64,000 nucleotides of DNA, taken from assembly GCF_900101115.1 (NCBI RefSeq), contig NZ_FNFU01000009.1:1-64000 (forward strand), given 5' to 3'. The position numbers and the translations under genes were made by a program. Shown in pieces: positions 22,785-31,024 of this stretch; position 1 is the first letter of the stretch; the number at the start of each line of letters is the position of its first letter. Below the pieces are notes generated by a model. The model ran no database searches and was not told the DNA's origin. It was given only the letters and a program-made list of their open reading frames with translations. The stretch is from Cryobacterium psychrotolerans (GTDB taxonomy: Bacteria > Actinomycetota > Actinomycetes > Actinomycetales > Microbacteriaceae).

Positions 22785-23395
22785 ATGAATCGCACCGAGA
22801 ACCCCGAGGATGAGATCGCCCGCCTGACCGCGGAGAACGCCCGTCTGCGGGGCCAGGTGGAGTCCGGGGCGCTCGCGACGCTGCCCCGCACGCGAGCGCG
22901 GGGCAGGGTTCGCGGGTTCTTCGCGGTGCTGCTGATCGCGCTGGGGGCCCTGCTCGCGCCCGTCGCCGTGGTCGCGTTCTGGACGAAGGCGGAGGTTACC
23001 GACACCACCCGCTTCGTGGAGGGCGTTCGCTCCCTCATCCGAACGGCGGCCGAAAAGGTCGTCATCTCGGAAGCCTTTGCGCAGGTCTGGGAGGAGGCGC
23101 TGCGGGTCAGCCACAGCCAGCTCGTAGCGGCACTGCAAGGTGACGAGCCGGCTGCCCTGGTGATCGGGGAGACCGGCGAAGTGGGCATCCAGCTGGCGCC
23201 CGTCCTGGGCGCGGTCAAGAAGCAACTCGTCGCGCAAGGTTTCACGCTGGCCGAGAGGATCCCGGAGGTCGACCGCACCATTCCCATCGCCCAGTCGGAT
23301 GCGCTGGTCCAGGCACGCACGGCCTACCAGCTCCTCGACACCCACGGCGGCGTCGGTCCTGCCCGACACCCGCGGCTGAACCTCCGCCCGCTACT
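22785..23395 (+). pseudogene. decayed gene for a large actinobacterial membrane protein
   Basis: The first 200 codons look real: a coiled start (NPEDEIARLTAENARLRGQVE), a membrane segment (GFFAVLLIALGALLAPVAVVAF, about 45-66), then TKAEVTDTTRFVEG. Relatives I remember have around 100 more residues between that point and the next block (VVISEAFAQVWEEALRVSHSQLVAAL), and a long C-terminal part with further membrane segments after the AQSDALVQARTAYQLLD stretch. Both are missing here: an internal in-frame deletion joins VEG to VRSLI, and the C-terminal half is replaced near 23340 by sequence that is antisense to the end of cls. The frame stays open far into cls only because of GC-rich shadow coding. 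Confidence 0.6.
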
Positions 23396-24854
23396 GGACG
23401 GCGGAGGTCAGCCGGGCGAGATTGTCGAGCACGGTGGAGCGCAGCGGCTGCCGCATCCACTCCTCAAGGGTGAGTTCGCGGCTGTCGGCCCGGTAGCCGT
23501 CTTCCACGGAGCGCATTTCCTGAACGAACGACTTGCCGCGCACCATGAGCGAGATCTCGAAGTTGAGGCTGAACGATCGCATGTCCATGTTGCTGGACCC
23601 GATCACCGCGACGTCGTCGTCGATCGTGAAGTGCTTGGCGTGCAGCACGTAGGGCGCCTTGTAGAGGTAGACGTGCACTCCGGCGCGCAGCAACTCCTCG
23701 TAGTACGAGCGCTGGGCGTGGTGGACGAGCGCCTGGTCGCCGATCTCGGAGACGAACAGCTCGACATGCAGGCCCCGCTGCGTGGCCGTCGTGATCGCGT
23801 ACATGATCGACTCGTCCGGCACGAAGTACGGGCTGGTGATGATGATGCGTTCCTGTGCGTAGTAGAGCAGGGCCAGGAACAGCCGGAGGTTGTTCTCGCG
23901 CACGAAGCCGGGCCCGCTGGGCACGAGCTGGCAGTCCAGCGCCTGGGACAGCGGTTGCTGCCGCACCGGGTGGATTTCCCGGGTCAGCAGGTCGTTCGTT
24001 TCGCTGTACCAGTCGGTGATGAAGATCGCGTTGAGCCCGGCGACGATCGGCCCCTCAAGCCGGGTCATCAGGTCTTTCCATTTGAGCCCGCGTCGGATGT
24101 TCCGGGGCGCGTTGTAGGTGCGGTCGATGATGTTCTGCGATCCCATGAACCCGACCGTGCCGTCCACGATCAGCAGCTTGCGGTGGTTGCGCAGGTCGGG
24201 CCGCTGCCACTTCCCCTTGAGCGGCTGCAGCGGCAGCATCAGCTCCCATTCGACACCGGCCTCGGTCAGCCAGCGGATGGTTTCCTTGTAGCCGACCTGG
24301 CGCTTGGATTGGATGTGGTCCATCAGCACGCGCACGGTGACGCCCCGGTCGACGGCCCGCTTGAGCGAGTCGAAGAACGGCGCGGTGGTGGGATCGAGGG
24401 CGAGGATGTAGAACTCGACGTTGACGTACTTGCGGGCCTTGTCGATGTCGCTGACCATCGCGGCGAATGTGGCCTCGTAGTCGCCGAGCAGCCGGGCGGT
24501 GTTGTCTCCGACGAGCGGCATGGCGCCCAGGTTGCGGTTCAGCTCGACAACGGATTCCAGCCAGGTCGGCCACACATGGTCGCGCCGCACCAGTTCCATG
24601 CCGTCGGTGCTGTCGATGATGAACTGGTTGATTTCCGCCTGCATGGCCAGGCGCCGCCTGGGCAGGGTGCGGTAGCCGATCAGGAGGAAGAGCAGAATGC
24701 CGATGTAGGGGAGGAAGAAGATGGCGAGCAGCCAGGCCATGCCCGAGGTGGGCCGGCGATTGCGGGGCACGACGATGATGGCGATGACGCGGATGACGAA
24801 GTCCACGAGCACGGCCAGCGCGACGATGATTGTCGTGCCGTTGATGTCGGGCAT
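23391..24854 (-). CDS. cls: cardiolipin synthase (phospholipase D family)
   Basis: A 487-residue membrane enzyme that joins two phosphatidylglycerols into cardiolipin. Two hydrophobic segments fill the first 60 residues (IIVALAVLVDFVIRVIAIIVV; MAWLLAIFFLPYIGILLFLLIGY in part). Two HKD catalytic motifs follow: NHRKLLIVDG near 225 and LHAKHFTIDDD near 405, each with GSSN/GSQN-type sequence just behind (GFMGSQN, VIGSSN). The order and length are normal for bacterial Cls. ATG 24854 starts the first membrane segment. It runs tail to tail into the decayed gene at 22785-23395 and is followed upstream by a small membrane protein gene 6 bases away, probably co-transcribed. Confidence 0.94.
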   Translation of the reverse strand: MPDINGTTIIVALAVLVDFVIRVIAIIVVPRNRRPTSGMAWLLAIFFLPYIGILLFLLIGYRTLPRRRLAMQAEINQFIIDSTDGMELVRRDHVWPTWLESVVELNRNLGAMPLVGDNTARLLGDYEATFAAMVSDIDKARKYVNVEFYILALDPTTAPFFDSLKRAVDRGVTVRVLMDHIQSKRQVGYKETIRWLTEAGVEWELMLPLQPLKGKWQRPDLRNHRKLLIVDGTVGFMGSQNIIDRTYNAPRNIRRGLKWKDLMTRLEGPIVAGLNAIFITDWYSETNDLLTREIHPVRQQPLSQALDCQLVPSGPGFVRENNLRLFLALLYYAQERIIITSPYFVPDESIMYAITTATQRGLHVELFVSEIGDQALVHHAQRSYYEELLRAGVHVYLYKAPYVLHAKHFTIDDDVAVIGSSNMDMRSFSLNFEISLMVRGKSFVQEMRSVEDGYRADSRELTLEEWMRQPLRSTVLDNLARLTSAVQ

Positions 24855-24860
24855 GCGGGC

Positions 24861-25046
24861 CTAGTTGGCGGGTTTGTCGTGCGAGGCGAGGCCGAGTTTG
24901 GCGCGCTCTTCGGCTTCGATCTGCGCGTAGGCCTTCCGTTCGGTGCGGTCGGCATGGATGATGGCGCGCATCACGAACCAGAAAACGAGTCCGATCAAAA
25001 CGGTGGGCGCGAGCGACCCCAGTGCGTTGGCCCAGAAATCATCCAT
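24861..25046 (-). CDS. small membrane protein (61 aa)
   Basis: A 61-residue protein with one membrane segment (LGSLAPTVLIGLVFWFVMRAII) and a charged helical cytoplasmic tail (HADRTERKAYAQIEAEERAKL). The gene ends 6 bases ahead of cls, so it is probably made with cardiolipin synthase. Comparable short proteins precede lysS-region genes in several Microbacteriaceae as I remember them, but the function is unknown. Upstream, at 25061-25129, lies a large inverted repeat. Confidence 0.75.
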   Translation of the reverse strand: MDDFWANALGSLAPTVLIGLVFWFVMRAIIHADRTERKAYAQIEAEERAKLGLASHDKPAN

Positions 25047-25060
25047 AGTCCTCCTAGGGT

Positions 25061-25129
25061 ACCCCGCGAAAACGCAGTTGTGCGCGCTAAAACGTCGCTA
25101 TAACGCGCACAACTGCGGGTTCGCGGGGT
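25061..25129. repeat. large imperfect palindrome, 26-bp arms
   Basis: The arms 25061-25086 and 25104-25129 match over 26 bp with two mismatches (AA against GG, when paired). They share the core CGCAGTTGTGCGCG and enclose a 17-base AT-richer loop (25087-25103). It fills the gap between two small minus-strand genes. There is no T tract on either side. It may be one copy of a dispersed intergenic repeat. Confidence 0.8.
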
Positions 25130-25136
25130 GTCGTCG

Positions 25137-25280
25137 TTACTTGGTCAGGATCCCGTAGACGCCGGAAACGATCAGGTAGAGGCCGACGCCGCTGACGACC
25201 ACCCAGACGATGATCCGGTTCGTCGACGGCCCCTTTTTGCCGTCTTCCGGCTTCAGCTCGTCCTTGGGCAGATAGCTCAT
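25137..25280 (-). CDS. very small membrane protein (47 aa)
   Basis: This short frame encodes MSYLPKDELKPEDGKKGPS at its N terminus, then one membrane segment (IIVWVVVSGVGLYLIVSGVYG), ending ILTK. The charged start, a single clean helix and a TAA stop 7 bases behind lysS support a real gene. The lysS stop region lies immediately upstream, so it is likely translated from the lysS transcript. No function is known to me; the topology predicts an inside N terminus. Confidence 0.65.
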   Translation of the reverse strand: MSYLPKDELKPEDGKKGPSTNRIIVWVVVSGVGLYLIVSGVYGILTK

Positions 25281-25287
25281 CAGAATC

Positions 25288-26826
25288 TCACTTCACTAGC
25301 GGGAACAGGATTGTCTCCCGGATGCCGAGGCCGGTCAGGGCCATCAGCAGCCGGTCGATGCCCATCCCCATACCGCCGGTCGGGGGCATGCCGTATTCCA
25401 GCGCGCGCAGGAACTCCTCGTCGAGGCGCATCGCTTCGGGGTCGCCGCCGGCGGCCAGCCTGGTCTGCTCGACGAATCGCTCCCGCTGCACGACCGGGTC
25501 GACGAGCTCGGAGTAGCCGGTTGCCAGCTCGAAGCCGCGCACGTACAGGTCCCACTTCTCCACGACTCCGGCGATGCTGCGGTGGCCGCGCACCAGCGGG
25601 CTCGTGTCGACGGGGAAGTCCATCACGAACGTGGGGCGGGTGAGCCCGCCCTTGACGAAGTGCTCCCACATCTCCTCGACGTACTTGCCGTGGATGGGGT
25701 GGTCAATGTCGACACCCTCGCGGTCGGCGAGGGCCTTGAGCTGGGCGATCGACGTCTCCGGGGAGATCGCGACACCCACCGCTGCGGAGAGGCTGTCGTA
25801 CATGCTGATCCGGTCCCAGTCGCCGCCGAGGTCGAACTCGGTGCCGTCGGCCCAGGTCACGACGTGCGAACCGGAGATCGCGAACGCGGCATCCTGGATC
25901 AGGGTCTGCGTCAGGTCCGCGATCGAGTTGTAGTCGCCGTACGCCTCGTACGCCTCGAGCATCGAGAACTCCGGCGAGTGCGTGGAGTCGGCGCCCTCGT
26001 TGCGGAAGTTGCGGTTGATTTCGTAGACGCGGTCGATACCGCCGACGACGGCGCGCTTGAGGAAGAGCTCCGGCGCGATGCGCAGGAACAACTCGGTGTC
26101 GAACGCGTTGCTGTGGGTGGCGAACGGGCGGGCGGATGCTCCGCCGTGCATGACCTGCAGCATCGGCGTCTCGATCTCGATGAAGTCGCGCGCGGTGAAC
26201 GTCGCCCGGAGGCTGGCCACGGCCTGCGAGCGCTGCACCACGTTGCGGCGGGCCTGCTCCCTGGCGATGAGGTCGAGGTAGCGGCTGCGCACCCGGGTCT
26301 CCTCGCTCAGCTCGCTGTGCAGGTTCGGCAACGGCAGCACGGCCTTGGCCGCGACCTGCCACTCGGTGACCATGATCGACAGCTCGCCGCGGCGGGAGGA
26401 GATCACCTCGCCGGAGACGAAGACGTGGTCGCCCAGGTCGACGAGGTCCTTCCAGTCGGCCAGCGAGGCCTCCCCCACCTCGCCGAGCGACACCATGGCC
26501 TGGATCCGGCTGCCGTCGCCGGCCTGCAGGCTCGCGAAGCACAGCTTGCCGGTGTTGCGCAGGTGCACGATCCGGCCGGCGAGGCCGACCGTGACGCCGG
26601 TTGTGGCATCCGCTTCGAGCTCGCCGTAGCGCGCGCGCACGGCCGGGATGGTGTCGGTCACGGGCACCGAGACCGGGTACGCGCCGCCGCCGGGGCCCGT
26701 CGCGGCGGCGTTCAACCGCTCGCGCTTGGCCAGGCGCACGGCCTTCTGCTCGGTGATTTCGTCGGTGATCTCGTCGGTGATCTCGTCGGTGCTGACCGCA
26801 GGGGCTGCGTCGTGGTGCTCGCTCAT
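25288..26826 (-). CDS. lysS: lysyl-tRNA synthetase, class II
   Basis: A 512-residue class II synthetase. An OB-fold anticodon domain (GLAGRIVHLRNTGKLCFASLQ) precedes the catalytic core with motif 2 (YEINRNFRNEGADSTHSPEF near 265-285, arginine included) and motif 3 (GMGMGIDRLLMALTG near 490). The N terminus carries an unusual tandem DNA repeat encoding TDEI three times (TDEITDEITDEITEQ), which adds an acidic stretch before the core. ATG 26826 is the only start that includes it; alternative starts after the repeat are conceivable. It lies 54 bases behind panC and ahead of a 47-residue membrane protein gene. Confidence 0.95.
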   Translation of the reverse strand: MSEHHDAAPAVSTDEITDEITDEITEQKAVRLAKRERLNAAATGPGGGAYPVSVPVTDTIPAVRARYGELEADATTGVTVGLAGRIVHLRNTGKLCFASLQAGDGSRIQAMVSLGEVGEASLADWKDLVDLGDHVFVSGEVISSRRGELSIMVTEWQVAAKAVLPLPNLHSELSEETRVRSRYLDLIAREQARRNVVQRSQAVASLRATFTARDFIEIETPMLQVMHGGASARPFATHSNAFDTELFLRIAPELFLKRAVVGGIDRVYEINRNFRNEGADSTHSPEFSMLEAYEAYGDYNSIADLTQTLIQDAAFAISGSHVVTWADGTEFDLGGDWDRISMYDSLSAAVGVAISPETSIAQLKALADREGVDIDHPIHGKYVEEMWEHFVKGGLTRPTFVMDFPVDTSPLVRGHRSIAGVVEKWDLYVRGFELATGYSELVDPVVQRERFVEQTRLAAGGDPEAMRLDEEFLRALEYGMPPTGGMGMGIDRLLMALTGLGIRETILFPLVK

Positions 26827-26880
26827 GGTTCTCCGTCGGCCTGCGGCACGGGCGGGGCCCGGCCGGTCGGCAGTGGTTGG

Positions 26881-27759
26881 TTAGGTGATGTCGAGGGGGA
26901 CGTTGTCGATGAGCCTGGTGGTGCCGACCAGCGCGGCAACCAGCATCCTGGCCGGCCCGCGGTAGTCGTCGTCGACCGGAAGGAAGGTCTGCGGGTGCAC
27001 GACAACGAGATAGTCAAGCTTAACGAGTGGTTGGGCGTCGATGACCGCGTGCGCGGCGGCGAGCGCGGCCGGGGCGCCCTGGGAGGCGACGGATGCCGCC
27101 GCGGCGAGGCCGGCCGAGAGCGAGCGGGCGCTCTCCCGCTGCACGGGGTCGAGGTACTGATTGCGGCTGGAGAGAGCCAGGCCGCCCTCCTCACGCACCG
27201 TCGGCACCACATCGACGGACGCCCGGAAGTTGAGCTCGGCGACCATCCGTTCGATCAGGTGAACCTGCTGCGCGTCCTTCTGCCCGAACACGACGGCGTC
27301 GGGATCGACGATGTTGATCAGCTTGGCGACGACCGTGAGCATCCCGTCGAAGTGTCCCGGCCGTGCGGCGCCCTCGTAGAGCGACCCGACGGGCCCGGCG
27401 CCCACCCGCGTCTCGGCCGCGCCGTCCGGGTACATCTCCTGCGCGGTCGGAGCGAACACGTAGGGCACCCCCAGCTCGGCCAGGGCTGACACGTCCGCGT
27501 CGAGCGTGCGCGGATACTGGTCGAGGTCTTCGCCGGCACCGAACTGCAGCGGGTTTACGAAGACCGATACGACCACAGTGTCGCCCAGTTCGCGGGCCCG
27601 ACGGGCGAGGGCCAGGTGGCCGGCGTGCAGGGCGCCCATGGTCGGCACCAGCACCACCCGGGTATCGGCTCCGGCCACGGCGAAGTTCTGCGTCGTGAGG
27701 CTGAGTCGGTCGCGGAGCTCGGCGATCGTGCCGATCACCTCTGGTATGGGCAGGCTCAC
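26881..27759 (-). CDS. panC: pantothenate synthetase PanC
   Basis: This enzyme condenses pantoate and beta-alanine with ATP to give pantothenate for CoA synthesis. The 292-residue chain has the HIGH-like nucleotide motif PTMGALHAGHLALARRAR near 42-58, VFVNPLQFG, DAVVFGQKDAQQ and SSRNQYLDP, in the usual order. The start is a GTG at 27759 that overlaps the stop of the Rossmann protein as GTGA. The family is normally about 280-300 residues. The close link to a Rossmann-fold dehydrogenase-like gene hints at joint pantothenate function. Confidence 0.95.
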   Translation of the reverse strand: MSLPIPEVIGTIAELRDRLSLTTQNFAVAGADTRVVLVPTMGALHAGHLALARRARELGDTVVVSVFVNPLQFGAGEDLDQYPRTLDADVSALAELGVPYVFAPTAQEMYPDGAAETRVGAGPVGSLYEGAARPGHFDGMLTVVAKLINIVDPDAVVFGQKDAQQVHLIERMVAELNFRASVDVVPTVREEGGLALSSRNQYLDPVQRESARSLSAGLAAAASVASQGAPAALAAAHAVIDAQPLVKLDYLVVVHPQTFLPVDDDYRGPARMLVAALVGTTRLIDNVPLDIT

Positions 27760-28496
27760 TCGTCCTCCGGGTAGTTCGGATCGGGGCTGAAATCGGACAG
27801 GTCGAGGGTGTCGGGGCTCGTGCGCGCCAGCGCATTCTCGATGGCGGACCGAACGAGCGGTGCGATGACCGCGCCCGGCCGTTCGATTCCGATCCCCTCC
27901 AGTATGCGCGTAGCCTGCTCGACGATCGCGGTCGAGAACGCGGTCGCGGTCTCCACCGCCTCGGCGTAGCTCGGCCGGTCCCCTTCGGAGACGACCACGG
28001 GTTCGCCGCCCATCTCCACGACGAGCGCCTGCGCGATCGGCAGCACCGGAGTCGGGGCCGTCACGGCGAAGTAGCTGTCGGCCAGGCGCGCGATGTCGAT
28101 GCTCGTTCCGGTGAAGGTCATGGCCGGGTGGATCGCCAGCGGGATGGCGCCGCCCGCCCGGGCAGGGGCGAGGACGGCCGTGCCGAATCGCGCCGAGGTG
28201 TGCAGCACGAGCTGCCCCGGCTGCCAGGTGTCCGTGGCCGCGAGGCCCGCGATGAGGCTTTCGAGCTGGGCGTCCGGCACGGCGATGATCACGAGCTCGC
28301 TGCGCTCGACGATCTGCGGCACGGTCAGGATCGGCACGAGCGGGAGAATCGCTTCCGCCCGGTCGCGGCTCTCCTGCGAGATGGCGGAAATGCCGACGAT
28401 GGCATGGCCGGCGCCGGCCAGGGCCGCGCCGAGGATGGGGCCGACGCGGCCGGCGCCGATGATGCCGACTCCGAGTCGTCCGGGGCGTTGGGTCAT
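27756..28496 (-). CDS. Rossmann-like/DUF2520 protein
   Basis: A 246-residue protein with an N-terminal dinucleotide-binding fold (GVGIIGAGRVGPILGAALAGAGH, about 8-30). The middle contains SELVIIAVPDAQLESL and a helical C-terminal domain begins with HPAMTFTG, features of the Rossmann-like plus DUF2520 family. Such genes stand next to panC in many actinobacteria, which has led to the suggestion of a ketopantoate reductase-like role; this is unproven here. It overlaps the PH-domain gene and panC by 4 bases each, so translation is coupled on both sides. Confidence 0.85.
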   Translation of the reverse strand: MTQRPGRLGVGIIGAGRVGPILGAALAGAGHAIVGISAISQESRDRAEAILPLVPILTVPQIVERSELVIIAVPDAQLESLIAGLAATDTWQPGQLVLHTSARFGTAVLAPARAGGAIPLAIHPAMTFTGTSIDIARLADSYFAVTAPTPVLPIAQALVVEMGGEPVVVSEGDRPSYAEAVETATAFSTAIVEQATRILEGIGIERPGAVIAPLVRSAIENALARTSPDTLDLSDFSPDPNYPEDE

Positions 28497-30037
28497 TCGA
28501 AGACTCCTGTCGGGTGGTTCCAGCGATGGCTGGTGTCGGAGGTGGCGCAGCTGACCGCGCCCGCCGCGACCGCCTCGAACAGACGCACCGCCTCCTCGGC
28601 ATCGACGACGGCGAGGGATGCCGACACGGGGCCGGCCACGGTGTGCAGGCGTGCGGACGCGAGGCCGAGCATCCGCCTCACCGGTCCCTGGTCGATGCGC
28701 ACGCTCTGCAGCCGGGCCAGCGGGACGAGGATGAGTTCGCGGGAGACGATCCCGCGGCGGAGCACCACTGCGCCGGCGGAGAGCGTGTACCCGGTGCGCC
28801 GCCAGGAGAACGGCCGCAGCCAGGCGGCGCGCCGCGGGGCATTGATGAAGCCGTCGCTGCCGCCCCTCGAGTGCATCCCGCTCTCGATCACGGCGCCCTG
28901 CTCCTCGCCGGTGTACCCGGGAAGGATGAGTTCGAGCACCCTGGCGACGTCGGCTGCGGTGCCGACCGGCAGCACCGTGGTGCCGGCCTCGCCGGCAGCG
29001 CCCTGGCTCACGGAACGGCCGGCCTTGTTGATCCGCACCTGCCACCAGCCGAAGGGCCGCCAGAGCAGCGGCTGCGAGATCCCGATCGCGTGGACCCGAC
29101 CCGGCGGAAGGGTCTCGTTGCTCGTGGAGAGGAGGCCGAAGCCCACCCGCACGCCGTCCGGGGTGCCCGCGATGCTGAAGCGCAGCGACCTGGTCAGCCG
29201 GGAGAGGAAGTACCCCGCGCTGCCGATCAGGGCGGGAACGATCGCGATCGGCAGCCACCCGCTGCTGCCGATTGCGCCGCCGACCGCGAGCGCGATGACC
29301 CCGACGAGGAGGAAGACGGTGAAGCCGCTGAGCACGATCGATCCGAACAGCCTGGCGGGAGGGATCCGCACGACGGACTCCGGCGGGGCGGCATCCGGGT
29401 CGAGCTCCGGCGCCAGGAACTCGACGACGCGGTCGCGGGCGAAGCCGCCCACCGTCACCCCGGGTTCCGAGGGGCCCTCGCCCGGCTCCCGAGCAGGCTC
29501 GACGGACTCCGCGGCGGGTCGGCGGGCGCCGGACGCGAGGCGCAGGATGTCGCGGCGGAGCTCGTCCGCCCGGGCCGAGCCGAGGTACGCCAGCGGGACA
29601 TTGGCGTCCTGCCCGGCGACGCTCACTTCGAGCTTGGCGGCGCCGAACAGCCGCGGGATGAGGGGGCGTTCGATGTTGACGCCCTGGATCCGGTCGAGCC
29701 GCGCCTTGCGGTTGCTCCGGAAGACGATCCCGCTGCGCACCTCGACGATCTCGTCGTTCACCCGGAAGGTGTGCGCCCGCCAACTGAGCGAGAACGCGAT
29801 CAGGATGACGACGAGAGCGCCGGCCACGGCGAGCAGGGCCCAGCCGACCGACCCGCGGCGGTAGATCTCCTCCAGCGGATCGGCGCTGCCGACCGGGATG
29901 CCGAAGACGACGTCGAGTACGCGTTCGCGCAGGTTCGCCAGGATGAATCCGATGGCCGCGAAAACGAAGATGCCCCCGCGGAGGAGCGGAGTCGCCGGGT
30001 GGAGTCGATGCCACTCGCCGTCGGCCAGCGAGCTCAC
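28493..30037 (-). CDS. membrane protein with two bacterial PH (DUF304) domains, 514 aa
   Basis: Two membrane-hairpin plus PH units make up the chain. The N-terminal part has two membrane segments (GGIFVFAAIGFILANL; LLAVAGALVVILIAFSLSW) and a PH-like stretch with RSGIVFRSNRKARLDRIQGVNIERPLIPRLFG. The second half has further membrane segments near 270-330 and a PH copy with LLSTSNETLPPGRVHAIGISQPLLWRPFGWW. A third related block near the C terminus reads LRRGIVSRELILVPLARLQSVRIDQGPVRRMLGLASARLHT (blocks described, 430-480). This is the YdbT type. It pairs with a short single-PH gene just upstream (YdbS type). Function in envelope stress or secretion is suggested for the family only. Confidence 0.85.
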   Translation of the reverse strand: MSSLADGEWHRLHPATPLLRGGIFVFAAIGFILANLRERVLDVVFGIPVGSADPLEEIYRRGSVGWALLAVAGALVVILIAFSLSWRAHTFRVNDEIVEVRSGIVFRSNRKARLDRIQGVNIERPLIPRLFGAAKLEVSVAGQDANVPLAYLGSARADELRRDILRLASGARRPAAESVEPAREPGEGPSEPGVTVGGFARDRVVEFLAPELDPDAAPPESVVRIPPARLFGSIVLSGFTVFLLVGVIALAVGGAIGSSGWLPIAIVPALIGSAGYFLSRLTRSLRFSIAGTPDGVRVGFGLLSTSNETLPPGRVHAIGISQPLLWRPFGWWQVRINKAGRSVSQGAAGEAGTTVLPVGTAADVARVLELILPGYTGEEQGAVIESGMHSRGGSDGFINAPRRAAWLRPFSWRRTGYTLSAGAVVLRRGIVSRELILVPLARLQSVRIDQGPVRRMLGLASARLHTVAGPVSASLAVVDAEEAVRLFEAVAAGAVSCATSDTSHRWNHPTGVFE

Positions 30038-30531
30038 AGTCCGGCCCGGCGGCTTTCGGCCAGGTCGACGAGCCGATCGCGGAGGCTCTCCGCGTCTTCC
30101 TCGGTGAGGCCGGGGATCGCGACGCCGGTTGTCGCCGCCGCGGTCACGAGTTTGAGATCGGCCAGGCCCAGCCAGCGGGCGACCGGGCCGCGCGTGATGT
30201 CGACCAGCTGCATCCGACCGTACGGCACGGCCACGAATCGCTGGAACATGATGCCGCGGCGGAACAGGAGGTCGTCCTGACGCAGCTGGTAGCCGATGGA
30301 TCGGACCCGGCGCGGCTCGAGGATCAGGGTCACCAGGGCGATCACGGCCACGCCGGCACCCGCGTACAACGCCCACTGAAACTCGAACATCAGCCAGAGC
30401 GCAGCCGCCGCGGCGCAGGCGAGGAGTCCGCCGACGATCGTGCCGACGATCTCCACCACCACATAGCGGGGGGAGACGCGCTGCCAGCCGGCGCCGGCGG
30501 CCAGGTCGAGGCGCCCGGACTGGTCAGGCAT
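30034..30531 (-). CDS. single PH-domain (DUF304) membrane protein, 165 aa
   Basis: A YdbS-like partner of the larger PH protein. Two membrane segments (VVEIVGTIVGGLLACAAAAALWLMF; ALYAGAGVAVIALVTLILE) occupy about 25-80. A bacterial PH domain follows with GYQLRQDDLLFRRGIMFQRFVAVPYGRMQLVDITRGPVARWLGLADLKLVTAAA as its conserved core (given here as span 85-145). The ATG at 30531 overlaps the DUF3180 stop by 8 bases, and the stop overlaps the next gene as GTGA. The pair of genes with this layout is a common actinobacterial arrangement; biochemical role unknown. Confidence 0.85.
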   Translation of the reverse strand: MPDQSGRLDLAAGAGWQRVSPRYVVVEIVGTIVGGLLACAAAAALWLMFEFQWALYAGAGVAVIALVTLILEPRRVRSIGYQLRQDDLLFRRGIMFQRFVAVPYGRMQLVDITRGPVARWLGLADLKLVTAAATTGVAIPGLTEEDAESLRDRLVDLAESRRAGL

Positions 30532-31024
30532 GGAGCCCTCCGGCCTCTTCCTGCCGCTCGTCTTCCGGTTTGTCCGGCGGGAGGGTGCAGAAGTGTTCGG
30601 CGACGAGACCGCCGGCGAGCAGAATGGCCGCACCGACTGTCGTGCCGATTGCGAGCCACAGCGAGGACAGGTTCGGCACCACCGTGCGGGTAAGGACGTA
30701 CAAGAGGACTCCGAGGCCGCCGCCGAGGAAGAGCGAGCCGCTGAAGCTGGAGGACTTGGCGAGCACCGCGACCCGCATGGCCCTGAAGGGGTCGACGCGG
30801 CGCTTCACGGTACCCTTCGTCGCTTTCGTCGCTTTCGTCGCCTGGCGGATCGGCCAGGCGAGCACGACCACGATGATGCCGATCACCGCGAGGGTGGCGG
30901 CCATCGACGGGGGCGGCAGGAGGATGGGCGCCCCGGATGCCGCCGCGGTGACTTCCAGGAGGAAGCCGACGACACTGCCGAGCAGCCAGAGGGCGATCAG
31001 CGGGGTGGGACTACTGCGTTTCAT
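30524..31024 (-). CDS. DUF3180 membrane protein (166 aa)
   Basis: An actinobacterial membrane protein with four hydrophobic segments: PLIALWLLGSVVGFLLEV, MAATLAVIGIIVVVLAWPI, a Gly-rich segment around 100-118 and LWLAIGTTVGAAILLAGGLV. The cytoplasmic loop between segments two and three carries a tandem nine-base repeat giving ATKATKATKG. DUF3180 genes typically lie downstream of folK in this order, as here (4-base overlap with folK). No function is established for the family. Confidence 0.85.
   Translation of the reverse strand: MKRSSPTPLIALWLLGSVVGFLLEVTAAASGAPILLPPPSMAATLAVIGIIVVVLAWPIRQATKATKATKGTVKRRVDPFRAMRVAVLAKSSSFSGSLFLGGGLGVLLYVLTRTVVPNLSSLWLAIGTTVGAAILLAGGLVAEHFCTLPPDKPEDERQEEAGGLHA

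Noticed and set aside
22785-25103. A 772-codon open frame on the plus strand
   Set aside because: Only the first 200 codons have protein-like composition; the rest is exact antisense of cls, with the His/Val/Gly-rich look of shadow coding in high-GC DNA.
25061-25129. Reading the palindrome as an ordinary intrinsic terminator of the 47-residue protein gene
   Set aside because: No T run follows on either strand and the arms are far longer than needed; listed as a repeat instead.
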